From positions 1 through 64,000 of the forward strand of contig JAHLJZ010000030.1 of assembly GCA_025602915.1 (NCBI GenBank): a stretch of DNA of 64,000 nucleotides, given 5' to 3'. Position numbers and translations under genes: made by a program. How positions within the stretch are numbered: the first letter of the stretch is position 1; each line of letters begins with the position of its first letter. The notes below the pieces were generated by a model. That model saw only the letters and a list, made by a program, of their open reading frames with translations, made no database searches and was not told the DNA's origin. Origin of the DNA: Paraphysoderma sedebokerense (Eukaryota; Blastocladiomycota; Physodermatomycetes; Physodermatales; Physodermataceae). This document shows positions 9,357 to 22,200 of this stretch, in pieces.

Positions 9357-12300
9357 ATGTCGCTCACAAAAACAGACACGCAAGCAACGCATACACAAAG
9401 ACCGAGGGTCATACCAACGAGACCGAATGATTATCTATATGGTAATATGATCTCTCATCAGTTAATTTTATATTGAACCACTGAATCGAAGACTAAAAAT
9501 GGCGATTTGAGCAGATCCGGTGTATACAGTTTCAAGTCGCAAGGATCATCTCAAAGCGTTATCCAAAGCTACGACCAGTAAAGTGGTAAGGGAAAAGAGA
9601 CGCTAATAGATTTTATTATAAATGAGATCTATACAATCAGTATAGTCAGCTACTACAGCACACAAAGTAGATACTGACTGTTGATGCACGCATACAGGCT
9701 GTCGTTCCCAATTTCTCAAATATGTTCTCGAAACTTAGACATTACCCTTCGGTCCATATCGAGCTGCGACTTACACACATGAACCCAAACATTGGACAAA
9801 ATCGGCTAGTAGTTCCGGGACCTGCCCATGTTACAGGTCAAAACAGATTCAAATATTTCCGTCGGCCTGCTGTGCCAGATACTGGATTCATGACCAACGA
9901 GATAATAAAGAAACCTAATCCATTCCTCAAGCTAAGGAAGGCAGAGGAACTAAAAGATAAGAATGAACCAGCAGTCAAAGATGCTGAGGTTCAAACGATG
10001 TACAGGTTCGTTTATTTTTCATTTATAGAATGCCCCGGAGATTGCCTGTTTTTGCAGAGATTGCCTGTTTTTGCACGACTAAATGGTATCGAATATAGAG
10101 AGAATGAGACTCAAACAGATCCTTATTCACCTGAATACATCATCAAATCTGGATCTGCTCATCCTGAAGTATTATCACTAGTCAATCTGTCGTATGGGGC
10201 AGGGTTACCTGTGGGTTTAGCAGAGATTGAAATGATTGAACGAGCTCGTGCTAAGCGTGCATGGGAGTCTACATTACCCGAGGTTGTAGATCAAGCCTCG
10301 CTTGAAAAAAGGTTAAGAATGATGGAGGAAATGGAGTTGAAAGAGTGGGTAGAACGCGAGCAGGAGATAAAACGATTGCAAGAGGCTCGTTTGAAAATTC
10401 TTGCTAAAGCGTTGAAAGAACGAGACGAAGAAATCAGTGAAGCCAGCAAGATAAGGATACAGCAGATAGTGGATAGAAAGGAAAAAGAGAAGCAAATACT
10501 GAAGGAAAAAATGAATGCAAAAAGGGCGAAGGGTCAGCCTCCTATATCTTAGACGCACTAGGATTTGAATTTATTATTCACTGATTTTAATTTTGCCAAT
10601 AGCGCTCAGAAAACTCCAGTCAAAACGAAATAATGTAGAGCACAACTTTCAGCGCCGTGATGTGATAGCAGAATATGCGAATTACGGATCCAAAGTAAGT
10701 TTTCATAGAGTTGCGTGCTTTGTGATGTAGTGGGGTAACTTACGGTATTCTAGGTTTACGCACCAAAGTTGCGAGATGGTGGCAGGAGGATAGAAGCTCG
10801 AACGACAGAGGTAGCACCAGTCGACCGCTACGAAGGTTTTCATTCTTTTCGCAACTTGAGGTTTGCTTGCAATGGCGTCTAATCATGATTGCTTTCAATA
10901 TAGATTTTGTTGAATTAGAGTCACTGTTTCCACCCTCCGTTCTGATACCCGACATTTCGATGCCGCATGACAATAAATCCAAAAGTCGATCGCGAAGAAA
11001 TGTAAATAATTGAGATCACCCTTACGGTCTTTAATAACATTGTTTTCGTTGTAGGAACAACGCATGGCAGATCAACTCGAATTTATGGATAAGAAACGAA
11101 AAGAACTCAAGGCTCAGCCGGAAAATAAATCGATCCCGTTGAAGTTTTGTGAAAAGATAGAGAAGCCAAAACCACGGCCTCCGACGCCCGCCCTGGAACC
11201 AATGTATGGACTGCTATTTTTCCAGTTCTGCTATGCTACTGCTGACATGATAATCGACATCTGTTATTTTAGCGACGAAGCTGAAGAAGTGAAACATGCT
11301 GCCGCTCTGTTGCTGCAGAGATTGATCCGCGGCCGAGTCTCGCAAGTTCTAATGCATCAAGGTTGGTTTCTTAATTAATGCAGCACAACAAGGACACTAT
11401 TCCTGAAATTTGTGACCAGGTAAAGAAAAAAGGCAGGACTTGATCAATGAATTACGAATGGAGTTGTCGATCCAAAATGCGTTAAATTCTGAACAATTGG
11501 AGACGTCCTTAACTCAAGAGGAGGTAGTTCTATCGCTTTACAGTACCAGAAATTGAAGAAAATTAGTAACTTGAACACATTAGATTCCACCTCCGTCAAT
11601 GGAAGAAGTAGAACCCACTGAAGAAGAAAAATTGGAAACATTATTCGAGACTTCAATCCAAGCTGAATATGTCGGACAAGCGTTAGATTTTCTCAGTAAA
11701 GAGTTGGTGCGGTTACGTGAGGAACAACGCATTGCCGCTATGGTGAAATTGGCGGAACGCACACGTAGAATGAGAGAAGCAGCCGAAAGCGGTTCGTATC
11801 GATCCTTTTTTTTTCTCCGTTCCATCATTTCCCTGTTATATTTAACCTTTTGTCATGCAGGGGCCCGTCAAAAAGAAATGGAACGTCGAAAAATTGAAGA
11901 TGACATATTCCGTCAGGTGATGCAAGTTCATCAAGAAACAGTCGATACTTACCTCGAGGATATCATTCTCGGGGCTGTAGACTCCACGTCAACGATTCAA
12001 GCAAGGGAAGCTGTACAACGATATGCGGATCAAATTAATTCAGTCGTGGACGACATGGAAGCAATGGAAGATGAAAATTATCCGGCTCAAGTTGTTGCAG
12101 AGTTAGTCAAAGGATTTTTGATTCCTGAAACAGAAAGAGAAATCTTGAGGCAACAAGGTACCTTTTTATCTTTTGTCGCGTTTCCTAAGTCTCTGTTCTT
12201 CAAATGTTTCATTAAAACATATTTTGTTTATCATACACCACCACTCCAACAATAGTCCAAAACGATCAAAGAAAATATCTCTACGCAGCACATACAGCAA

Positions 12301-12518
12301 TCTACGATACACTCCCCACCATCGAAACCAAAATCAATTCATCCGATCAAGTTCATCCATCATCGGAAGTTTCACCGAAACTCGAATCTACTATACCCGA
12401 CAACGAGAAAAAGATCGACGGGACAATCGAAGATACGGGGTTAAATAAAGCAATGGTAGGATTGAATTTTGATGAGGATGGTGTTGATATAGGAGGGGAA
12501 GAGGCGGAATACAAGTGA
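9357..12518 (+). CDS. CFAP91: Cilia- and flagella-associated protein 91 (MAATS1)
   Basis: Thirteen exons: 9357-9441, 9515-9585, 9698-10005, 10099-10532, 10603-10694, 10754-10835, 10904-11001, 11055-11203, 11273-11361, 11420-11523, 11584-11791, 11861-12157, 12256-12518 (759 residues). CFAP91 ties radial spokes and the central apparatus in motile axonemes. Family landmarks appear in order: DPVYTVSSRKDHLK, EVQTMYRENETQTDPYSPEY, GLPVGLAEIEMIERARAKRAW, NNVEHNFQRRDVIAEYANYG, PKPRPPTPALE, LLLQRLIRGR, FLSKELVRLREEQRIAAM, and TYLEDIILGAVDSTS. Much of the protein is charged coiled coil. Intron 3 (10006-10098) is 93 bases and has no in-frame stop; family alignment argues for its removal, joining MYR to ENETQTD. 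The gene's presence means the organism very likely builds motile flagella. Confidence 0.93.
10038..10075 (+). repeat. 19-base tandem duplication inside a CFAP91 intron
   Basis: GAGATTGCCTGTTTTTGCA occurs twice in direct succession (10038-10056, 10057-10075) in intron 3 of CFAP91. The first copy, followed by the second, creates an extra TTTTTGCAG acceptor-like site. Confidence 0.9.
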
Positions 12519-13260
12519 TTCGGAGGGGTAGATTTTTTTATATGTATAGACTTTGTTTTTCTCCATTTTTATTTCGTCAATTTTTATTAAGGTACTTTGA
12601 CACCTTTGTTTGGTCGCCTTGCGTTTGTTTGGTTTCCTTTTTCTCGTGTTGGATTCTTGGATAAAAATTGATAAATATTATATCAATCATAAAAATTTGT
12701 ATATAGAGTAAAAAAGATGTCAACGGCCCAATTTCACGAAATAAATGATTGAATAGTTTTCTCTACAGCAACTCATTCCATCATCACAAAATAAAAACTT
12801 GACAACCCTCACCTCTAGTTGAATGTTGTTTTTCGGGACTTTCGAAATTTTTGTGAATTATTGGTAAACCTCTATTTTGTATTTTTAGATTTCAATATTT
12901 TCGGGTACAACTATATTACACAATTTTAATTATTCAGGATAATCCATCCGCAAATGAACTTTAGTAAAAATTCTTTCTTTTTCTCTCTCTCTTTGGTTCT
13001 TGTTCAACTGAATCTGATAACATCATTATTTGGAAATCTTTAAAAAGGAGTTACAGGGTATCAAAAAAAACAGAAGAGATAAGGGTGATGGTGATAAGTA
13101 CGGATAGGGATAGGGAAGTGAAAAGGGGGGAAATAATTATTACAATCAATTGAACTACACGGAGAAGTTTCCAACAAAAAAAAAAAAAGGAAAAGAACAA
13201 AGAAAAATGAAATAAAAAAATATAAACTTAATAATATTATCAACCTAACCGACCCAACAC
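12519..13260. other. Convergent 3' region between CFAP91 and the WC-2-like gene
   Basis: AT-rich sequence with several ATAAA-type signals and homopolymer runs (a 12-A run near 13177). It holds the two facing 3' untranslated regions. I see no gene in it. Confidence 0.6.
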
Positions 13261-16200
13261 TTAATTTTTCGGATCCGAATCCAAATTAAAATAATCGTTC
13301 ATGTTTAACCCACCATACCTCAAATCCATCATATCGTTTAAATTGTCCAATTTGCTTTCACTGATCTCGTCCATTTGATAATTTTGGTTCAAATCTTTGA
13401 GAGTTTTGTTACCAGTGCAAGGTTCTAGGTCACCCAATTTTTCTGATTTTGAGGTTCCTGTATTGGAATTGGTATTGGTATCGTTGTTGTAAGCGTACGA
13501 GAATGTAGAATTTGGGTTAACATGGTTAACATTTATATCATTTTTGACAGATTCGAGTTGGGTGGTTAATATCGTAGTTGGTAAATACTGCATCGAGGGA
13601 TCATTGTAAGTTGGGTACACGTTTAGATTTGAAGTGTAAGATAGATTAAAAGTGTTGGATTGAGGAGCGTTGATGTCGCCGAAGGATTGGTAGGGGATGG
13701 GTGGTTGGTAGGTGGAGTAGGGGAGGGATGTGAGCATGGAGGAAAGGGATGAACAGTGGGATACGGAGGGGTGAGGCGGGTGGTACGGTGGTGGTGGATC
13801 TGAAGGGGGAGTTGATGTAGATGTGGCGGTGGAGGGGAGTGAAGATTTTGAAGTGGATTTAGGGGTGGGTTGAGGTGCAAGTGTTGGTGAGGTGGGGGTA
13901 GAGTTGTTGGATGGCGGAGGAAGGTCAGAAGTGCGAGTGTTTTGTTGCCCTGCTTCTTGTTTCCGTCGTTTGGCGTAACGAAGTCCACATGCGTTGCAGA
14001 GTCTGGAGTGAGACAAATGGCTCGTTAGGAACTGGTTCTTTTATCATTTTTTTGCGCTTTGTTTCCAAATAAACTATGAACGAGAAAAAAGTTTGTACGA
14101 ACGTTTTAGAACCTTGCGGTCCTCTCCTCCATTCCGGACTAGTAGTCGTTCCACAATCCACACAAGCTTTGTGCCCCTTGTTCAATGGTTTCCCATTCTC
14201 GGTTCCACCGGTACCAGTCTCTTTCAATGTATTTTGCTCTTTACTTGTCTTTTTCGTTCGAGCCTTCTTTTGCTTTGGTAATGTCTTTTCGTACTGTTGT
14301 TCTTCATGTTCCTGATTCGATACCGCAGTCGCAGTTCGAGACACATATACTGTATCGTATGAGTCTTTCATGTTCGGATCCGGACACCCCGTTTCTATGT
14401 TATCCGTGAACAATGCCGACTCACTAGAATACGATATCACACATGAGTGAACTGAAGCGCCACGAAAAGATGAAAGAAATGACATACCACGGTGGCTTCG
14501 CACCCATGCCAGCATATTGAGTTTTCAACAATTCTTTTAATTTGTTATTCTCCAAAATTGCGTCCGTGAATTCGTCGAATATTTCTCCTGTTCTAGAATG
14601 ATATTCTCGAGCAGCAACCAGATAATACTGTTGTTTGGAATCCATTGATGTCGTTTTGGTTGTTGTTTCTTTTCCTTCCCGATCAGCTTTGTGTTGGTTT
14701 AAACCACCAATATTAGATTCGGATAATTCACGTTCTCCATTGGATTGGCCGTATAACGAGTTCCAATCGGGAGGACCTGGTCCACAGTTATCGAATGGCT
14801 GCGTAGTCGGTGAAAGTGGTGGTGGTATATTGGGGTTAGTTTGATTGATTGCTGGGGATGTCTCGTATTGATTACAGAAACTCGTCGGAGCGCTTGAATC
14901 GGTCGAATCGGTCGCCGACTGTTGTCCCGCACCCATACCTACCCTGATTTCATCTTCAAGAGTTGGACTCAATAGCAAGATGTCTTCTTCGAAGGTACCA
15001 TTGATATTGTCGTTTTCGGTAACTTTCGAGGATTGTTGTTCTTTGCTGCCATTCACGGTGGGTGGTCTGCCTCTTTTTCGTTTTGTAACGGCCGAAGAAG
15101 AGGAGAAGTGTGGGAACATGTAAGGGCGGCAGGTAATTTCCATAGTCATATAATCTGAGGCTTTTTTTCTAAATCGAAGAACGAGAGTGAAATGCGGTGA
15201 TTTTTGACCGGGAGAGTCGGGATTCAATAATTGGGCCAAAAGCACCACATCGTAAGGATGACAAAATTCACCGATATGACGACCTGTCAGTTCTTCTGGA
15301 TCGTAACCTAAAGATATTTGAACCAAAACGGCAATCGATTGGTCAGATGATTTGAATTGTCGAGATAGTGTGAATGAATTACGGGAAACTCGAAAATAAA
15401 TATTTACCAACAACGTCGCGGGAACCTGGACTCACATAAACGAGAAAGCCTTTCGAACTGATGACATAAACAAAATCACATAGTTCATCGACAAGCGCTT
15501 TAGACTTGTTTAGCAAGGTTCTATAACGAGCATGAAAGGACGAAGGGTTGGTGGGGTTAAGGACAGGGGTCGGAGATGGTTCACGGTCGCGTTTGGCATT
15601 GTCTACAAAAGATAAAGTATCTATTGCCAAGTTGAATTTTTGATCCGTTTCGAAAGAATCGGTAGTCGAAGTAGGAAGAGATAAGGATGGCGAAGAATGG
15701 GACGATTTCACTTCGATTGGACTAATGGGTGGAAGCGGGGATACTCGTTTTCGATAATTAAACCTATTGAACGAGGGTACAGAGGAGGACGTCTGCGAAT
15801 CTGCAGACATGAGAGCCATATTGTGATCCTGCATATCTTCCAAAACTTTTTGCTGCGAGATTTTCAACCACAATTGCTGTTCTTGCTGTTGCACGTAGAG
15901 ACGTTCATTCTGCTTTTCGTGTTGACTTTGGAGAAAAGCATTTTCCGTCGCTTGTTGATTTTGTAGTTCGATTGATTGCTGGCGATGTCTTTCATCTAAT
16001 ATCTGTTGTTGTTGATGCTGCTGGACTATTGCTTCCATGGACAATTGGTCTGGTGATACGGATCGTCCAGGGTTGATCAAAGACTCTTCACTCAGTGAGC
16101 GAGATATTCGGTTAGGTACGCCAAAAGATGATGCATTGGATGTTGGACTTTGGGTGCTCGGATGCCTTGAGGCTATCGGTCGCGCGGATTGCGGAAGCGA

Positions 16201-16509
16201 CTCGCGCAACTGCTGCTGTTGTTGTTGGTTATGTAGTTCTGAAGCAGCATAACGTGCCGAGAGATCACCCAGGTAATCTCCTAACGCATCTGGAGCGAGA
16301 GACGACGGACTATGAACAATTTGAGGGTTCGTCTCGCCAACTTGTGCAGCCGAGTGTGACTGGAGATGGTCCATCCTGGCACTGTGGGCTGGAGGCTGAA
16401 ATTCATACTGGGTGCTGCTAGGAGCGACGCCGATGCCGCTGTACTGACGAGTATGGTTCTCTTGTGAAGCTTGTTGGGGTGTTGGATTATCGTTGGATGA
16501 AGATTTCAT
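13261..16509 (-). CDS. White-collar-2-like PAS/GATA transcription factor
   Basis: Four exons, 5' to 3': 15408-16509, 14488-15307, 14103-14423, 13261-14002 (994 residues). The N-terminal third is Gln/Ser-rich with several poly-Q runs. A single PAS domain spans about residues 325-440 (ELCDFVYVISSKGFLVYVSP, then GYDPEELTGRHIGEFCHPYD). The PAS lacks the flavin-binding cysteine signature (GRNCRFLQ) of light-sensing LOV domains, as in WC-2 rather than WC-1. Directly after it comes KRKRGRPP, an AT-hook-like motif. One GATA finger (about 727-757) has the C-X2-C-X18-C-X2-C pattern: CVDCGTTTSPEW, then LCNACGLRYAKRRK, split between exons 3 and 4. The tail is Ser/Pro/Thr-rich. WC-2 pairs with the WC-1 photoreceptor to drive light-induced and clock genes; no WC-1 lies in this window. 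The exon 3 donor is GTTCGT. Confidence 0.88.
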
Positions 16510-17727
16510 CCTTTACGAATGACTAAATGTATGATGTGCTTTAATTTTCGGCACACTGGGTCTGCCACGGTTAAGGGGGTGAGACGTTCGAATGGGTTGG
16601 GTTGCTGGTGGACGAAATGACCCCATGATGATTAAAAATCAATAAAAAAAAGGGGGGATATAAGGTTAGATAATGGGTACATTGATCACAGTCTACAGGA
16701 GAGCACGGGCATCGTTAAGGGCCAGCATGATCATCGCGGCCATGTAAGAAGGCACACAAAAAATCAGCGGTGCATCAGCGGAGCATGAGCCAAACAACCG
16801 AAAAAAAACTTTAAAAGTAGTCTAGAAAGGATGAAGGGAGGGATGGTATACCGCAAAGGATAGGGTATGGTGGGGGTGAAATGGAAGGAAGATACAGGAA
16901 GAGAAAGAATGGGGGGGAAGGGAGGATACAAATACAATGGGTATAAGAGAGGAGAGAAAGGGAAGGCTGGGCAGCACGCCACAAGCGAGACAGCCAGAGA
17001 CAGGCCAGCGATCTCTTGTTTTTGATTCTGCCGCAGACCGGCAGCACGGAGAGTCAGAGGGTAGAGAGGCCCTTGGCAGCGAGAGAGGGGGAGGATAGAC
17101 AGTACCTTGCTTGGCTGGATGGAGGGAATGCTTTGGCGAGTGTGTGTATTCGAGGGAGTATCGGTGATTGTTGTGGTGTGGTTGTTGAGAGGGAATGGAG
17201 GGAATGAGAGGGAATGAGACGGAACGCCACACTGACCACGCGCGCACTTAACGCTGCGGGTGAAGCAGTGAACCAGTCCGGTGAACCAGTGAGCCTGGGG
17301 AATTGCCGTGTGTATTGTATTCCCCAATGTGTTCCCTCTCCATCCTATTCCCGTCCATGTCGTCATTCCCTGCACATGTCGATAGAGTGGAGAATAAATG
17401 AATTACTCTCAATCCGCTGTCTGCGCCTTCTGATCCGCAGATAGAATACTGATGCAATCGCTCTTGAATTTGCATCCACCCTACTCTACTAGAAACTCTG
17501 AAACACACAGCTCTGACGCAATACGACTCTCTACATCCTGAATGTAATCAATTGTATAAATTTGTACCATTTGTAACCGTAGAGTGAGTATGCAACCAGT
17601 ATTAATAACAGATTCTCGTCAAGTTGACGACGATAGCAACACTCAACAACAATCATTCTCGTCAAAATGTCTCTCCAAAACCCGAGTCGAGTGACTCGTG
17701 GAGGGTTGGCAAGGGGTACAAAATCAC

Positions 17728-17734
17728 TATAAAA
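17728..17734 (+). promoter_or_regulatory. TATA box of the secreted-protein gene
   Basis: TATAAAA lies 130 bases before the ATG at 17858, preceded by GC-mixed sequence. The transcript would start near 17760 and carry a pyrimidine-rich leader. Such a clear TATA element suggests strong or regulated expression. Confidence 0.6.
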
Positions 17735-17790
17735 ACTTGCGTCGACCTTCCCGCCTTTCCCTCTCTCCATTCTTTCCATCGCTTCCTAAT

Positions 17791-17812
17791 CCTCTCTCTC
17801 TCTCTCTTTCTC
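17791..17812 (+). repeat. CT dinucleotide run in the 5' leader
   Basis: An almost pure CT repeat of about 20 bases between the TATA box and the start codon. CT-rich stretches near start sites mark highly expressed genes in many fungi; that link is inference here. Confidence 0.7.
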
Positions 17813-17857
17813 GTTAATCGATATCCTTCTCTCTTCAGAACACTCTACTACCTAACA

Positions 17858-18818
17858 ATGCAATCTCCAGCTGTCGCTCTCTTGGCTCTCCTGTCGCTCG
17901 TCGCGATGAGCACCTGCGTCCCTCTCCAAGCTAGAGACGAACTCATGCCTTCCGTTACCTTTAACAACATCGTCATGCCTAATAATCTGTTTGATGCCAT
18001 CAGAATCAACTACACTCAACCTGGTTTCGAGGTTGATTTGGCTTTGAACTTTACGGTATGTGCACACGTCCCTCTGATTCTCTTTTGCCTCAATGGACAA
18101 GTGGTGTTGCATCAGAAACCACTTGGTGAAAACGTGTTGTCTCTCATCTGACCATTTGATTTCGCCTTCTCTAGGTTACCAACAACATGCAGTTTGAATT
18201 CACTCTTGAAAACTTGGCCATGCAGGTTTGTGATCCTTTCCACCTTGTCTTATTTTTTTCCCAGTGGAAAACGTTCTCCACACTTCTTGCTCTCCTCGAT
18301 GAATGCAGTAGAGTTGCGTTGCACATCGTGAAACGACTCGTCTTCAATACTACATGCATCTTTGATTCTGGATCGTTTTTGATTGCTATTGATGAAAGCA
18401 TTACTAATGACTCTTGCTTTGTCTCACATCATCTTATTAGGGTCTATACAAGACATCCATCGTGAACGATCCAGCCACCACTCTACCAACTACTGCCGAA
18501 CTTGCCTGCGCAAAGTTCTCAAATGTTACCTCTTTCCCCGCTGGCACATCATCCAACATTGTTGTCCCAGTCACCATCTACCGATCCTCCCTTTCCCTTA
18601 CCGATCCTATTCTTGCGGATATCATCGCGAACTGCAGACAACCCTCAGGTACTCTCACCACCAGTTGGAAAGGTCTCATTCAAGCAAAATTCCAAACTGT
18701 TACCTCCAGTGGCATCGCGTTGCCCTTCACGATCAACAAGTCCCTCGAAGAAGAGTTCAAGATTAATTGTCCCGCGTTTTTAGTCGAACAAGCGTTGAAA
18801 GGCAGTTGCGATGCCTAA
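17858..18818 (+). CDS. Small secreted protein, LEA2/WHy-like beta fold suspected
   Basis: Three exons: 17858-18055, 18175-18225, 18441-18818 (208 residues). It starts with a clear signal peptide of about 20 residues (SPAVALLALLSLVAMSTC). The mature part has no membrane span and few cysteines. It shows alternating beta pattern: GFEVDLALNFTVTNNMQFEF, NLAMQGLYKTSIV, TSSNIVVPVTIYRSSLS, and a second half with SGIALPFTINKSL. A run like NFTVTNNMQFEFTLENL resembles LEA-group-2/WHy domains, but this is impression only. Several N-x-S/T sites fit secretion. The strong TATA box and CT leader suggest an abundant product. I do not recognise the exact family. Confidence 0.8.
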
Positions 18819-19239
18819 ACCGCTCCAGGGGATCGGGGGGTGAATGATCAAGTATAGATGATAGAAGTAGTAGGTTAGCTACTTCGGATGGTTCTTCACT
18901 AACTAAAACCAAACGCATTGAAAAGCAAGCAACTATTGTAAATATCCAAGAAGGAGACAACAGTCTAGACATAGCAGCATTAACTATTAGTAGATCCGTA
19001 TAGATTGAAAGAGCGGAAAGGATGTATATAGCGAGGCTAGAAATAAACTTGATAGATGAATTGAATGCAAAAAAACGATCACGTCTCGCGGCCACTTGTG
19101 ATTGGAAAAAAACAAATACGGGGAACAGGGCGAAAGGAACCAATCCCCGGACGCACATTCCCTCATCCACAATCCATCCCCACATCCCATCTCGTCTCGT
19201 ATCCACTCCTCCATCCTATGATCCTGTCCTGCTAGCATC
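18819..19239. other. Intergenic region before CHD1
   Basis: 3' region of the secreted-protein gene followed by the CHD1 promoter and leader. No gene or clear element seen. CA- and CT-rich sequence precedes the CHD1 ATG. Confidence 0.5.
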
Positions 19240-22200
19240 ATGGCCGACGGTATTTGTCTCTTGTCCCCTTTTTTCCCCCCTCTTCAATCGGTCCTCCCGA
19301 CCCTTGGCTCTACCCAGCTGAACCTTCGCCTGATGAACTGACTTTGTACCCATTTCCTCCCAATTCCCGTCTTTTATTCCTCTAGACCATTCCCATGGAA
19401 ACCGTCAGAAAGACTTGTTGGAGGAGGCATTGCAAGATCCGGAATTATACGGTCTTCGTCGAACGAAAAGGGCCAGGACCCAAGTGACTCGCTATGAGGT
19501 AAAACCCTTGTCCGACTTAAAATAGACTTTATCCTTCCCGCTTTAAATTCAATCATTTTCGAATAAAAAAAACCCATAGAAACCACTGATTATGCTTCTA
19601 TTTGATATTCAGTTTGTAATGCTGGCTTTTTATTGCTTATCCTAACATGTATTACTGTTGTTTTTCCATCCTCTAGGAAGAATTCATTGACGAACCTGAA
19701 CCTCCGAAACGGGGAAAACGAAAAAGTAAGAACCCATTATCCAATTACAATTCATCACAACCATTCGTATCGTTTAATAACCATGAATTACTCCTCTTGT
19801 TTCCCTTGTTTGTTGTTGTTTGTTTACATTTTTTGCGTCTTGATCGTTACCACCGATTCGACTTTTGCTTTCGACTACTTTAAAATTGAATCAGGAGTCA
19901 TTGGTTCGGATTCTGAAGCTGAGAATGGATCAGATGAAACAGAATCAGAGGAAGAAAGTGACAGTGATATTGGGTACAAGAGGAAATCAAGGAACAAACT
20001 TTCTCGGAAGAAAGGTAAATACCAGTTTCCGACACTCGTTGGAACGATGGGACCTAGTTATGCATGTACGTCGAATCTTTGGGGCTGTTTGGCTAAAGTT
20101 GCTTCATTTTGTTTGTTGTTGTTGTTGTATTTATTAGCCAAAGTGAAGAATCGATATGACTCGGACGAAGATATTGATTATTCCGCGGTACGATTTTCGG
20201 GTCGGAGCAAGTCTACAGTAAATTATAATGAAGATACATTTCTCGACGATGAACTCAGCGATGTTGAAGTCGAACCTCGTCGTAAGAAAAAGTATCAGGT
20301 TGTTGAACGTACGTTAACCGTATTCATTTGTCTGGAGTTGACAGAGTCGTCTTGGCTGACTGTCGTTTCGATCATTTTTAGCGGAAGTCGATGAAATAAC
20401 CATTGAAGCTGTGATGGATCATCAAATCGTTGATAAGAAAGCTGGTATGTATTTCATCGATTAGATATGCTGAACTCCAAAAATCTGCTGCTAACACGCC
20501 AAATCTCATATTTGAACAGACGAAAGCGACGAAGAGTCTTCTGAAGAGATCCCGGTGACGGAATTTCTGATAAAGTGGAAAGGCAGGTCCCACTTACACA
20601 ACACATGGGAACCTCTGGAGACTCTACGAGACATTAAAGGTTTTAAGAAAGTTCAGAATTATATTAAAGCCTTGACAGAAGAGGATCTTGTCCGTTCGAA
20701 CGTGGACAATGCGGATGAAGTGGAAGAACGAGACATCGAATTAGAAATGAAACGTGCCATGTTCGAAGACTACAAATCCGTGGAAAGAGTCATTGCTCAG
20801 CGAAACGGTTATTATTCAGATGAAAATCAATCCGGAACAGAGTACCTCTGTAAATGGAAACGACTAGATTACAAAGATTGCACATGGGAAGCGGCGTCCC
20901 TGATATCCGATCGGTTCCAACCCGAAATAGACGCATTTTTGGAAAGAGAATACAACAAGTTGGTACCGCACAGGAGCAAGAATTATGCGAAAGGGCGACC
21001 TGTATTTCAGAAGTTGAAAACTCAGCCAGAGTATGTGACAAATGGAGAACTCAGGGAGTACCAGTTGATCGGTGTGAATTGGATGTTATATCTCTGGTGT
21101 AGAAATGAGAATGGGATTTTGGCCGATGAAATGGGTCTGGGTAAAACTGTGCAAACGATAACGTATGTTTAACCGATTGATATTTTTGGCGCCTGTTCAG
21201 TGGACTAATATTAATCATATTGTCTAACGATAATAGTACCCTCAACGCCTTACATCATGATTATGAACTCCACGGCCCTTTTCTTGTTGTTGTTCCCTTG
21301 TCAGTTATTCACTCTTGGCAAAACGAGTTTGCCAAATGGGCACCGTCGCTCAATGCGATCGTTTACATTGGGAATCGTGAATCCCGAGAAATCATACGTC
21401 AATACGAATTCTACCAAAATGAAGGCGGAAAGTCCAAAAAGCTCAAATTCAACGTTCTCCTCACTACTTTCGAGTTGATTCTAAAGGACAAATCCGAATT
21501 GGGAAGTATCAAATGGGCGTTTCTCGCTGTCGATGAAGCGCATCGATTAAAAAATTCCGAATCTCAACTTCACGAGGCACTCAAAGACTTTCATACTGCA
21601 AATCGACTGCTCATTACCGGTACACCGCTCCAAAACAGCGTCAAGGAATTATGTGCATTGATTAAGTTTTTGATGCCTGAAAAGTTTCAAGATTTGGAAG
21701 AATTCGAGTTTCAATACGGCGATCAAGATCAGGAAGACAAAATTCAAGATCTTCATCAAAAATTAAAACCTTATATGTTGCGTCGACTCAAAAAAGATGT
21801 CGAGAAGTCGTTACCGAATAAAACGGAACGCATTCTTAGAGTCGAGTTAGCGCCGCTTCAAGTCCATTACTACAAAAATATTCTCACCAAAAACTTTACC
21901 GTCTTAAACAAAGGCGTGTCGGGGACTGGGCAACTCTCACTTCTTAATATTGCCATGGAGCTGAAAAAAGCTTCGAATCATCCGTTTCTTTTTCCGAACG
22001 CGGAGATACACGCAGACTCAAAGACCGAACAGTTGAAGGGTATTGTCATGAATAGTGGGAAAATGGTTCTACTAGATAAACTGTTGACTCGGTTAAAGAG
22101 AGATGGTCATAGAGTTTTAATTTTCTCTCAGATGGTTCGAATGCTGGATATTTTGACCGATTATCTCATGTTACGGGACTACAAATTCCAACGGCTAGAC

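Larger units (their letters stand above)
16510..17857. other. Long divergent intergenic region with a polypurine block
   Basis: About 1.35 kb between the WC-2-like gene (leftward) and the secreted-protein gene (rightward). From about 16827 to 16973 the plus strand is almost all purine, so the WC-2 leader RNA would be pyrimidine-rich; three overlapping minus-strand frames are open there only because of this bias. The TATA box and CT run of the rightward gene are listed separately. Confidence 0.5.

Noticed and set aside
15408-16509. LOV photoreceptor (WC-1) reading of the PAS protein
   Set aside because: The flavin cysteine motif is absent and only one PAS is present.
16764-17375. 203-codon minus-strand frame, Pro/Leu/Ser-rich, upstream of the WC-2-like gene
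   Set aside because: All three minus frames are open in the same place because the tract is nearly pure pyrimidine; no domain or conserved-looking segment.
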